Assembly: GCA_031550325.1 (NCBI GenBank)
Contig: JAVBOR010000002.1
Coordinates: 1 to 64,000 of the forward strand
Length of the DNA: 64,000 bases
DNA from: JAVBTT01 sp031550325
GTDB lineage: Bacteria; Bacillota; Clostridia; Oscillospirales; UBA929
Direction: 5' to 3'
The translations under genes were made by a program, and so were the position numbers. How positions within the stretch are numbered: the stretch's first letter is position 1; the number at the start of each line of letters is the position of its first letter. Shown here piece by piece: positions 49,004-56,117 of this stretch. Under the pieces are notes generated by a model that had not been told where the DNA came from, made no database searches, and saw nothing but the letters and a program-made list of their open reading frames with translations.

Positions 49004-49978
49004 ATGAAACAAAAGAGACCTGTATCGGCCCGCATGGTCGTTTCGCGGGTGATTATCGGCATCGGGCTTTCGCTGATCCTGTTCGCCGCCGTGTATGAAG
49101 CGGCCGGCTATCCCTGGCGCACTCTTTTTGCCTCCCCGGAGGAACTCAACGTTGATACGCTGCCCGACCCGACGCCGCCGCCGGTTGACTACGTCGACCT
49201 GCCAGAGGACTACTCCCCAAGCGGCGCGGCGCAGCCCTCCTTTGAGCCCGACCCGACAGACGGCGAGGACACGGCGCTTCCGGGACAGGACGACAGCTTT
49301 ATCAACTCCCCCAAGAAGCCGGCAACCCCGCCGCCGCCGCTGGAGCGCGTGGGCGCGATCAAGATCCCCAAGCTGGACGTTTCGGTCAACGTGTTTGAGG
49401 GGCAAAGCTCGCGTGTGCTGCAGGCCGGCTGCGGGCACACGCCCGGCACACCGGCTTTTGGCAAGCAGGGCAACTGCGTCGTCGCCGGCCACCGCGTGAC
49501 AAGGGCCATGCACCCGTTCCGCCATCTGGACAAGATGGAGGAGGGCGACCTCATTATTTTGAAGAACAACGCCCACACATACACCTACGCCACCGTTACG
49601 ACGTTTATCGTCAAGAACACCGAAAACTGGGTCATGGGTAAAACAGACGACATCGAGTACTGCCTGACGCTTGTCACCTGTCACCCTGTGGGCAGCGCGC
49701 GTGAACGCCTGATTCTGCGCGCCAGGCTGGTGGACATCGACGGCGTCTCCCCGGAGGAGTTTTACCATCCGTCCACGCCCTCGCCCGACGCTTCACCGTC
49801 GCCTGACGCTTCACCCTCGCCCGACGCTTTGCCGTCGCCTGATGCTTCGCCCTCTCCCGATACTTTGCCGTCCGACCCTGCTTTGCCGCCGGAAGGGGCT
49901 TCTCCCTCTGATGGCGCGTCACCTTCGACGAATGCGGATGCGGACGCCAGTCCTGCGCCGCCCTCGCCCGCATCCTGA
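49004..49978 (+). CDS. Class D-like sortase with a Ser/Pro/Asp-rich C-terminal tail
   Basis: This 324-aa membrane transpeptidase is anchored by an N-terminal helix (about 12-32). A Pro/Asp-rich linker (45-112) leads to the catalytic domain starting at GAIKIPKLDVSVNVFEG. Catalytic residues: His in CVVAGHRVTRA, Cys in CLTLVTCHPVG (TLxTC form), and Arg in SARERLILRARLV. After the domain, about 75 residues of low-complexity SPDA/SPDT repeats follow, an odd addition since sortase domains usually end soon after the arginine. No LPxTG substrate is in the window. The start is ATG 49004, with GAGGCGAGGG upstream. Confidence 0.9.
   Translation: MKQKRPVSARMVVSRVIIGIGLSLILFAAVYEAAGYPWRTLFASPEELNVDTLPDPTPPPVDYVDLPEDYSPSGAAQPSFEPDPTDGEDTALPGQDDSFINSPKKPATPPPPLERVGAIKIPKLDVSVNVFEGQSSRVLQAGCGHTPGTPAFGKQGNCVVAGHRVTRAMHPFRHLDKMEEGDLIILKNNAHTYTYATVTTFIVKNTENWVMGKTDDIEYCLTLVTCHPVGSARERLILRARLVDIDGVSPEEFYHPSTPSPDASPSPDASPSPDALPSPDASPSPDTLPSDPALPPEGASPSDGASPSTNADADASPAPPSPAS
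49779..49872 (+). repeat. In-frame 18-bp tandem repeats in the sortase tail
   Basis: About five units of an 18-bp sequence resembling TCGCCCGACGCTTCACCG encode SPDASP/SPDALP-type hexapeptides. The number of units probably varies between strains. Confidence 0.8.
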
Positions 49979-50147
49979 CGCGAGAGCTTCCTTTGCCTGA
50001 TAAACCCGGCAAAACTACCCCTGCCGCACAAGGCCCCGCCGGCACGCCGCCCCCAAACCACCCTTTTGGGGTAGTAGACTTGGGTGCGCCTGCGTGCTAT
50101 GGTAACTGTGTGGACATGCAGTAAGCTGTGAAGGTGGATAAAGAAGA

Positions 50148-50444
50148 ATGAGAAGGTTACACAGACAGATTTCCTCCATGATCATGATCTTGGCCCTTAT
50201 TGCTGCATTGGCCACCTCGTTCGTGTTGTCGTCGCAGTTGAGCGGCGGGCCGGACGATGCTTCGGCGCCGTCGGGAACAGAGGTTTTTGGTCAGGATGAC
50301 GTGCCCCTCACGTCTCCCGGCCCTCTTCCCGACGCACCGGTTGCGCTGGTCATTGCGGTCAGCGTCCTGTTGGCGTCTGCGCCCATCGCCGTCTCTTTTG
50401 TCCTTGAGCACAGAGCCGGCAAGCAACCTAAGCCCTCTGAATAA
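50148..50444 (+). CDS. Small membrane protein of unknown function
   Basis: This 98-aa protein has a hydrophobic helix at about residues 9-29, an Asp/Pro/Ser-rich extracytoplasmic loop, and a second helix (VALVIAVSVLLASAPIAVSF), ending in a basic tail. No family was recognised. AAGGTGGA lies about 9 nt before the ATG. It is 170 nt downstream of the sortase on the same strand. Confidence 0.6.
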   Translation: MRRLHRQISSMIMILALIAALATSFVLSSQLSGGPDDASAPSGTEVFGQDDVPLTSPGPLPDAPVALVIAVSVLLASAPIAVSFVLEHRAGKQPKPSE

Positions 50445-50451
50445 ACCTGCC

Positions 50452-50580
50452 TTGTCAAAGAATGCGTCTTCGCGGAAGTGAATCCGGGAAAGCGTTTCTT
50501 TGCGTGTCTTTGCAAAAACATGCGCCAAACCCCCGCTTTGTCAAAGAGCCTTTGGTTCTTTGACAAAGCGGGGGAAGTTT
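50452..50580 (-). repeat. Truncated element J fused to a GC-clamped P1 hairpin
   Basis: In family (minus) orientation: CCCCCGCTTTGTCAAAGAACC, loop, GGCTCTTTGACAAAGCGGGGG is a long, nearly perfect stem including P1. A degraded P2 and the left half of P3 (AACGCTTTCCCGGA) follow, then the element stops. The stem lies between convergent genes and could terminate transcription from both sides. Confidence 0.75.
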
Positions 50581-50585
50581 TATCA

Positions 50586-51035
50586 TCAGCCCTTGCGCAG
50601 CCGCGCGAAAAAGCGGCGCAGCAGTGCTGCGGACTCCTCGGCGAGTACGCCGCCCTCCGCGGCGGGCTTGTGGTTTAGCGCCAGAGAGAATAGATCGACG
50701 ACACTCCCGCAGGCGCCCGCCTTGGGATCGGCTGCGCCAAAGACAACCCGCCTGATTCGCGCGTTGACCATCGCCCCCGCGCACATCGGGCAGGGCTCAA
50801 GCGTCACATAGAGGTCGCACTCGGGGATGCGCCAGCTGCCGAGCGTATCGCAGGCCTCGCGAATGGCCAACAGCTCAGCGTGCGCCAGGGCGTCTTGCTG
50901 CGTTTCGCGCAGATTAAACCCCCTGCCCACCACTTCGCCGCCACATACGACCACACAGCCCACGGGAACTTCGTCCATAGCTTCGGCCTGTTCCGCCAGT
51001 GCGAGCGCCAGACACATAAAGTCTTCCTGTTCCAT
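50586..51035 (-). CDS. tadA: tRNA-specific adenosine deaminase TadA
   Basis: Converts A34 to inosine in the tRNA-Arg(ACG) anticodon. The 149-aa protein has the CDA zinc site: HAE in DALAHAELLAIREA and PCPMC in TLEPCPMCAGAMVNARI. AAGGGGAG precedes the ATG. The SRP RNA gene that often neighbours tadA in Firmicutes was looked for on both sides and not found. Confidence 0.96.
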   Translation of the reverse strand: MEQEDFMCLALALAEQAEAMDEVPVGCVVVCGGEVVGRGFNLRETQQDALAHAELLAIREACDTLGSWRIPECDLYVTLEPCPMCAGAMVNARIRRVVFGAADPKAGACGSVVDLFSLALNHKPAAEGGVLAEESAALLRRFFARLRKG

Positions 51036-51121
51036 CTGTACTCCCCTTATCTCCGTGCCGCGCGCGCCGCCTCAACGCTGCGCTTTTCGCCGCGATCACA
51101 GGTTTCCCCGCAAGGCAAAAG

Positions 51122-51147
51122 AAAAAGCAGGGATTAACCCTGCTTTT
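51122..51147 (-). terminator. Strong terminator, possibly of a small RNA on the minus strand
   Basis: AAAAAGCAGGG and CCCTGCTTTT form an 11-bp hairpin. On the minus strand it is followed by TTTTTCTTTT, on the plus strand by TTTTAG. No annotated gene ends into it from the right, so it implies an unannotated minus-strand transcript or a decoupled terminator. Confidence 0.7.
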
Positions 51148-51165
51148 AGTAAATAGGAGGGGGAC

Positions 51166-51219
51166 ATGAAAAAACTAACGCTTGCTCGCCTGATTGCTTA
51201 TTGCTGCTCACAACCATAG
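51166..51219 (+). CDS. Possible 17-residue peptide with a very strong SD
   Basis: ATG 51166 to TAG 51219 encodes MKKLTLARLIAYCCSQP. AGGAGGGGG lies 2-3 nt before the ATG, which is close. It follows a terminator hairpin and precedes lexA by about 280 nt. It may be a real small peptide, a leader, or simply the complement of a C-rich small RNA. Confidence 0.3.
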   Translation: MKKLTLARLIAYCCSQP

Positions 51220-51438
51220 CATACCCCACAGTTATTACAAAAGTTCAGGGCAAATATTAAAATTGTTTTAAATGTGAAAAAGTGCGTAGCGCCGCTCATG
51301 CTCAGTGTGCACTCTACAGAGTCTCCACACTCCTTTGCGCGGTCTTCGCAAATAGTGGTCCTTCCCCCTGTATGCAGACTTTGTCTGTACGCCTCAGCGC
51401 TATGGAAACCGCGCTGTCAAATGTTCACGAAATTTTTC

Positions 51439-51478
51439 GGAACATTCGTTTGCTTATTCTCTTCGGATGTGATATACT
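51439..51478 (+). promoter_or_regulatory. lexA promoter with LexA box
   Basis: -35 TTGCTT (51450-51455), 17-nt spacer, -10 TATACT (51473-51478). GGAACATTCGTTT (51439-51451) matches the Gram-positive LexA box form GAAC-N4-GTTT and overlaps the -35, consistent with autorepression. A further AATGTTC at 51420 makes a wider inverted repeat with GAACATT. Confidence 0.75.
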
Positions 51479-51498
51479 GTTGTCATGGAGGGATTGAG

Positions 51499-52080
51499 AT
51501 GAAAAAAGTATCGGACAAGCAGCGGGAGATCCTCGCTTTTGTTGAGACGTTTTCCAACGATCACGGCTATTCGCCTTCGGTGCGTGAAATTTGCGCCGGC
51601 GTCAGACTGCGCTCTCCTTCGACTGTGCACACCCACTTAAAGTCCCTGCAAAAAGCCGGACTGATCCGCAAAGATGATCATAAAACGCGCGCGCTCGCCC
51701 CGGTTCACGACTCACACAGCGTGCAGATCATCGGCAAGGTGACCGCCGGTCAGCCTATTTTCGCGCATGAGGAGGTCCTGGGAACGCTGAGCTACCGCGT
51801 ACCGAGCCCGAAGGATTATTTTGCGCTCGAGGTGCGCGGCGACTCGATGATCGACGCCGGCATCCTCGACGGGGATTATGTCGTGGTGCGCAAGCAGAAT
51901 TCCGCCGATTCCGGGCAGATCGTGGTCGCGCTTTTGAGTGACGAAGCCACGGTCAAGCGCCTTCAAATCAAAAACGGCGAAGTTTGGCTCATGCCTGAGA
52001 ACCCAAACTATCGCCGCATTGACGGATCTGACTGTACGATTCTTGGGCTGGTCACCGCGGTCGTGCGCGAGATCTCCTAG
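51499..52080 (+). CDS. lexA: LexA repressor
   Basis: Master repressor of the SOS response; self-cleaves when stimulated by RecA filaments. The 193-aa protein has the N-terminal winged helix (REILAFVETFSNDHGYSPSV), the cleavage site A83-G84 in VTAGQPIF, catalytic S116 in RGDSMIDAGI and K153 in DEATVKRLQ. ATG 51499 follows GGAGGGATTGAG; the long open frame upstream is promoter DNA. Confidence 0.97.
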   Translation: MKKVSDKQREILAFVETFSNDHGYSPSVREICAGVRLRSPSTVHTHLKSLQKAGLIRKDDHKTRALAPVHDSHSVQIIGKVTAGQPIFAHEEVLGTLSYRVPSPKDYFALEVRGDSMIDAGILDGDYVVVRKQNSADSGQIVVALLSDEATVKRLQIKNGEVWLMPENPNYRRIDGSDCTILGLVTAVVREIS

Positions 52081-52169
52081 GGCTTTGGCCGGGCATCAGC
52101 ACTTCAGACAACGCGGAAAAACACCACGCCTGCCCAATAGACGGGCTGTTTGCTTCGTGTAAACACGCT

Positions 52170-52967
52170 CTAATTATACAAAGCGTCCATAACCTCTTGC
52201 GGCAGCGTGACCGCGGAGCCGTCCGCATACTCGACGACGATCGAAACGAGCTTGGCGCGCTCCACCCGGCCGCTGTCCCAGACGTCCAGAAACGTGGCCG
52301 TGCTTTGCTTTCCGGCAGCCACCTCGCCCGTGACGGTCAGGCCGGCCCGTGTAGCCTCTTTGTCGTGGAGCGGCACTGTGGCGCCCGAGGCGTCAAGCCC
52401 CTCCACGGAAAACCTGAGTTCAGATACCGCCTTTTCGGCGGTATTTTTCCATTCAATGCTCAGATGCAGCGTTCCCTGCGGGCTCGGCTCCATGAAACTG
52501 ATGGAGAGTATTTGCAAAATGCTGTCCTGCGCCGTGTCGATTAGATGCTGGATCTGTTGCTGCCTGATCTTGTCCGCGTCCCCGTCGGGCTGTGGCGTTG
52601 ACTTGCCGAGCAGTGAATCCAGCATTTCCTGAGCGTCGTCGATCTCCTCCCCAGACGCGGGATACGAGCGCTTGAGGTTGGCCAGCAAAATGGCCAGCGT
52701 CTCCTTGTTCTGATCGGCGTACGCCTGCTCGATTTTTTCCATCAGGATGCCGCGGTTTAAGTTGCGCAAAACCGGAACAAGCACGGCCACAATAAAGACG
52801 ACAAGCGCCACCGACACTACGGACAGCATGGTGCCGCGCTTCATCTTGGGTCTTGTGTACTTGGACTGCGTGCGGGGAACGATGTACGTATCTTGTCTGA
52901 TGCCGCAATAGGGACAGGCTTTTTCGTCCCCTTCGGGAAGCTCACGGCCGCAACGTCTGCAGTTCAA
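52170..52967 (-). CDS. Zinc-ribbon membrane protein of unknown function
   Basis: This 265-aa protein has an N-terminal zinc ribbon (CRRCGRELPEGDEKACPYCG), a cytosolic basic stretch, one transmembrane helix (about 47-69) and an extracytoplasmic region. That region has a helical part (80-150) and a beta-sandwich domain (from about 160) resembling uncharacterised domains often fused to zinc ribbons in Clostridia. Function unknown. Its start lies about 180 nt from repeat K. The upstream gap 52968-53148 contains a CCCGCTAA/TTAGCGGG hairpin at about 53118-53147. Confidence 0.8.
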   Translation of the reverse strand: MNCRRCGRELPEGDEKACPYCGIRQDTYIVPRTQSKYTRPKMKRGTMLSVVSVALVVFIVAVLVPVLRNLNRGILMEKIEQAYADQNKETLAILLANLKRSYPASGEEIDDAQEMLDSLLGKSTPQPDGDADKIRQQQIQHLIDTAQDSILQILSISFMEPSPQGTLHLSIEWKNTAEKAVSELRFSVEGLDASGATVPLHDKEATRAGLTVTGEVAAGKQSTATFLDVWDSGRVERAKLVSIVVEYADGSAVTLPQEVMDALYN

Positions 52968-53148
52968 ACCGATCCACCGCCTTTACAATCCTTGTATAGC
53001 GCGCCGACTGTGCCCTCACTGCTTCACTTGTTTTCAGCAGCGAAAAACCGTGCCGCCGCTACATGCTCTGAATAGTATACCATTTTTGACATGTCCGGTC
53101 AAGACGGACACGCAAACCCGCTAACAAACCGAAGGTTCTTTAGCGGGA

Positions 53149-53254
53149 CAGGCTGTCAAAGAACCTTCGGTTCTTTGACAAACGGCAGTTCGGATCAAAC
53201 CGCTGCGGCGATTTGCAGCGAAAGGACGCGGAGGCGGCGCTTTGACAGCCTCAG
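53149..53254 (+). repeat. Internally deleted multi-hairpin element K
   Basis: P1 (TGTCAAAGAACC-TTC-GGTTCTTTGACA), linker and P2 (AAACCGCTGCGGCGATTT) are followed directly by the right end GGACGCGGAGGCGGCGCTTTGACAGCCTCAG split over the last 30 nt; P3 to P5 are missing. The ends CAGGCTGTCAAAG and CTTTGACAGCCT are complementary. The last bases supply the stop codon of the minus-strand gene at 53251. Confidence 0.8.
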
Positions 53255-53466
53255 CCGACGCGCCAGCGTTTGCCGCAGGTCTGACAGACGGCATAGCTCC
53301 TGGTTTTAGACTTTTTGCCGCGGATGAGCAAAAACAGCGCGATCCAGCCGATGACGGGTACGCAGAGCAACAAGATGTAGAAAGCAGTCGTCAGGCAGCC
53401 GCGTTTTTGCGTTTCCGCCACGGCCTGAACAGCCACTCTCTCGCTTGAACACCTCGGACAAATCAT
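53251..53466 (-). CDS. Small zinc-ribbon membrane protein
   Basis: This 71-aa protein starts ICPRCSSERVAVQAV, has one hydrophobic helix (about 24-48, FYILLLCVPVIGWIALFLL) and ends with AVCQTCGKRW, so the two CxxC pairs flank the helix-containing part. GAGGAG precedes the ATG at 53466. The TGA stop lies in the right end of repeat K. Function unknown. Confidence 0.7.
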   Translation of the reverse strand: MICPRCSSERVAVQAVAETQKRGCLTTAFYILLLCVPVIGWIALFLLIRGKKSKTRSYAVCQTCGKRWRVG

Positions 53467-53507
53467 GGTTTGTTCTCCTCTTTGAATCATTTGCCGGCGG
53501 CGGGGCC

Positions 53508-55931
53508 TCAGCGCGTCACAAGAACGCTGACTTCCCCGGCGCCTTTTGCGGCTGTAACGACGTTTCCCTCGACCAAGCTGCCATCGGCAAAAAGCGTGTA
53601 GTCGCCTGACCCGCTGTTTTTAACCGTGATGACGTACTTCACGCCGCGGTACAGCCGCGTGGCGGAAAACGTCTCGATGGAGGCGGGCAGTCGGGGATCT
53701 ATGCTCAGCCCGTCAAACTCCGGACGGATGCCCAGAATATACTGACTGGCGTTGACAAACGTCCACGCGGCCGTTCCGGTCAGCCAGCTGTTGCGCGCCT
53801 GGCCAAACTTCGGCGAGGCAGCGCCGGCGATGGTCTGGCTGTAAACATAGGGCTCGGTGCGGTGAATCTCGCTGATGTCCTCCAGATAAGCCGGACAGGT
53901 GCGGCGGTAGACGGCAAACGCCTCCTCCTCATTACCGTTGAGCGCCTCGCCGATGCTGATCCAGGGGTTGTTGTGGCAGAAAATGCTGCCGTTTTCCTTA
54001 AAGCCCGGCGGATAGCTCGACACCTCGCCGAGCTCCTTGTGATACACAGAGTAACAGGGCGCCAGCAGGCAGGTGCCGTACGGCGTGGTCAGGCGCGCCT
54101 TGACGCTGTCCAGCGCTTTGCGCGGGTATCCCTGCTCCAGGCCGATCCGGGCCATGGCGCAAAGGCCCTGAGGCTCGATATAGATCTGCCCCTCCTCGCA
54201 CTCTTTGCTGCCCACCTTCTGCCCGAACGCGTCGTAGGCGCGCACAAACCACGCGCCGTCCCACCCATGCTCGACAATGGCGCGCTCCATGTCGGCAACA
54301 CGCGCCAATACTTCAAAGGCTTCCTCGGGCCGGCCAAAGCGGCGGCAAAGCTCTGCGTATTCCCTGCCGTAAAGCACGAACATGCCCGCGATAAACACAC
54401 TTTCGGCCACGCCGCTCTCGTAGTTTGCGCAGGTCTGAAAGCTTTCGCCCGGCTCCTCGGAAAAGCAGTTTAGGTTCAGGCAGTCATTCCAGTCGGCGCG
54501 GCCGATCAGCGGCAGGCCGTGCGGCCCCCGGTTTGCAAGGGTGTAGTGTATGCTGCGCCGGAGGTGTTCAAACAGCGGCGCCTCGGTACCCGGCGCGTTG
54601 TCAAAGGCCACGGGCTCACGCAGAATGCCGTCGTCCCCGGTTTCGCGGATATAGGCGCTCACGCAGGCGACCAGCCACAGCGGGTCGTCGTTAAACCCCC
54701 ACCCGGCACCCGCGTTTCCGCGCTTGGTCAGCGGCTGGTACTGATGCCATGTGCTGCCGTCCTCGCGCTGAATGGCCGCGATGTCCAGCACACGCTCCCG
54801 GGCGCGCTCGGGAATGAGATGCACAAACCCCAGCAAATCCTGGCAGGAGTCCCGAAAGCCCATGCCGCGCCCAATGCCGCTCTCATAGTAGCTTGCGCTC
54901 CGGCTCATGTTAAAGGTCACCATGCACTGGTACTGGTTCCATATATTGACCATGCGGTCCAGCTTGTCGTCCGGGCTGCTCACCTGAAAGCGGCCCAGCA
55001 GCGCGTCCCAGTAGGCCGCCAGCTCTCCAAGCGCCAGCTCGACCTTTTCGTCGGTGGCAAATTTTTCCAACATAGCGCGCGCCTTTTCCTTGTTGATGAC
55101 GCCCGGCGCGTCAAACTTCCTGTCGCGCTCGTTTTCAACATAGCCCAGCACAAACACGCAGCTCTTTTGCTCGCCGGGCGCGAGCAAAAGCTTGAACATG
55201 TGACCGGCCATCGGCGCGCCCCCATGCGCGACCGTATTGCCGCTTTGCCGCAGCGTCACTGCTTCGGGGCTGTCCCAGCCGTTCATCGCGCCCAAAAACG
55301 CGTCACGGTCGGTGTCAAACCCGTTCACTTCCCTGTTGACGCCAAAAAACGCGTAATGGTCGCGCCGCTCGCGGTACTCGGTCTTGTGGTACAGCACGCC
55401 GTTGTCTACTTCCACCTCGGCGATGTTGAGGTTGCGCTGAAAGTTGCTCGAGTCGTCCACGGCGTCCCAGAGGCACCACTCCATGGCGCTGAACAGAGTC
55501 ACCGTCTTGGCTGCCGGGCTGTCGTTGCGCAGGGTCAGGCGGTTTACTTCACAGCTGACGCCCAGTGGAACAAAACAGGTCAGGCCGGCCGACAGGCCGT
55601 TCTTCGCGGCCTCAAACACCGTGTACCCTAAGCCATGCCGGCAGGCGTAACGGTCGAGCGGCGTTTTGCAGGGCAGGTAGCCGGGATTCCAGACGGCGTC
55701 GCCGTCACAAATATAGTACATCCGCCCGCCGCCGTCGGCTGGCACGTTGTTATAGCGGTATCTCGTGATGCGGCGCAGCCGGGCGTCCTTGTAAAAGCTG
55801 TATCCTCCCGCCGTGTTGGAGATGAGGCTGAAAAACGCCTCACTCCCCAGATAATTGATCCAGGGAAGCGGCGTCTGAGGCGTATGGATGACATATTCTC
55901 TCGCGGCGTCGTCAAAAAATCCGTATTTCAT
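53508..55931 (-). CDS. Cellobiose phosphorylase (GH94)
   Basis: Cytoplasmic enzyme that phosphorolyses cellobiose to glucose and glucose 1-phosphate, saving ATP. The 807-aa protein starts [20 protein letters not shown], followed by [20 protein letters not shown], blocks highly typical of cellobiose phosphorylases. The catalytic region [15 protein letters not shown] lies near residue 480. Length matches the family (about 810). ATG 55931 is preferred over the ATG two codons earlier because GGGAG then has proper spacing. It lies downstream of the GH74-like gene on the same strand. Confidence 0.93.
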   Translation of the reverse strand: MKYGFFDDAAREYVIHTPQTPLPWINYLGSEAFFSLISNTAGGYSFYKDARLRRITRYRYNNVPADGGGRMYYICDGDAVWNPGYLPCKTPLDRYACRHGLGYTVFEAAKNGLSAGLTCFVPLGVSCEVNRLTLRNDSPAAKTVTLFSAMEWCLWDAVDDSSNFQRNLNIAEVEVDNGVLYHKTEYRERRDHYAFFGVNREVNGFDTDRDAFLGAMNGWDSPEAVTLRQSGNTVAHGGAPMAGHMFKLLLAPGEQKSCVFVLGYVENERDRKFDAPGVINKEKARAMLEKFATDEKVELALGELAAYWDALLGRFQVSSPDDKLDRMVNIWNQYQCMVTFNMSRSASYYESGIGRGMGFRDSCQDLLGFVHLIPERARERVLDIAAIQREDGSTWHQYQPLTKRGNAGAGWGFNDDPLWLVACVSAYIRETGDDGILREPVAFDNAPGTEAPLFEHLRRSIHYTLANRGPHGLPLIGRADWNDCLNLNCFSEEPGESFQTCANYESGVAESVFIAGMFVLYGREYAELCRRFGRPEEAFEVLARVADMERAIVEHGWDGAWFVRAYDAFGQKVGSKECEEGQIYIEPQGLCAMARIGLEQGYPRKALDSVKARLTTPYGTCLLAPCYSVYHKELGEVSSYPPGFKENGSIFCHNNPWISIGEALNGNEEEAFAVYRRTCPAYLEDISEIHRTEPYVYSQTIAGAASPKFGQARNSWLTGTAAWTFVNASQYILGIRPEFDGLSIDPRLPASIETFSATRLYRGVKYVITVKNSGSGDYTLFADGSLVEGNVVTAAKGAGEVSVLVTR

Positions 55932-55976
55932 ATGCATACTCCCTTCGAGTCGATTGGGACGAAAAGGCCTAAGCTG

Positions 55977-56067
55977 TTTGATCCGATCCTCGTTTTGTCA
56001 AAGAACCTTCGGTTCTTTGACAGCCCGCGCCGGGCCCACCGCCTTTGGCGGCGGGCCCGGCGTTTTG
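55977..56067 (-). repeat. P1-only derivative (site L) next to a GC-rich hairpin
   Basis: Family (minus) orientation: TGTCAAAGAACC-GAA-GGTTCTTTGACA, AAACGAGGATCGGATCAAAC, then truncated. Adjacent on the P1 side (56028-56067) CGCCGGGCCC and GGGCCCGGCG form a strong stem that may terminate the GH74-like transcript, though the T-run is on the plus strand. Confidence 0.75.
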
Positions 56068-56117
56068 ACGGTCATTTCTGGCCGCCAATGGAGGAAAAAA
56101 GAGAAGGCGAAGGGGGG

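Larger units (their letters stand above)
51122..51225 (-). ncRNA. Candidate small RNA with a C-rich loop
   Basis: A minus-strand RNA of about 100 nt ending at the 51122-51147 terminator would carry single-stranded TGTCCCCCTCCT just before the terminator stem. That arrangement is seen in SD-binding Firmicutes small RNAs. No clear promoter was found (TATGCT-like bases near 51230), and the same bases read on the plus strand as an SD plus a 17-codon ORF. Confidence 0.3.

Noticed and set aside
51036..51270. SRP (scRNA) gene next to tadA, as in Bacillus
   Set aside because: The conserved GGAAGGAAGCAGC-type apical loop is absent on both strands.
51274..51498. 75-codon N-terminal extension of lexA
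   Set aside because: It covers the LexA box and promoter; the LexA family starts at the ATG at 51499.
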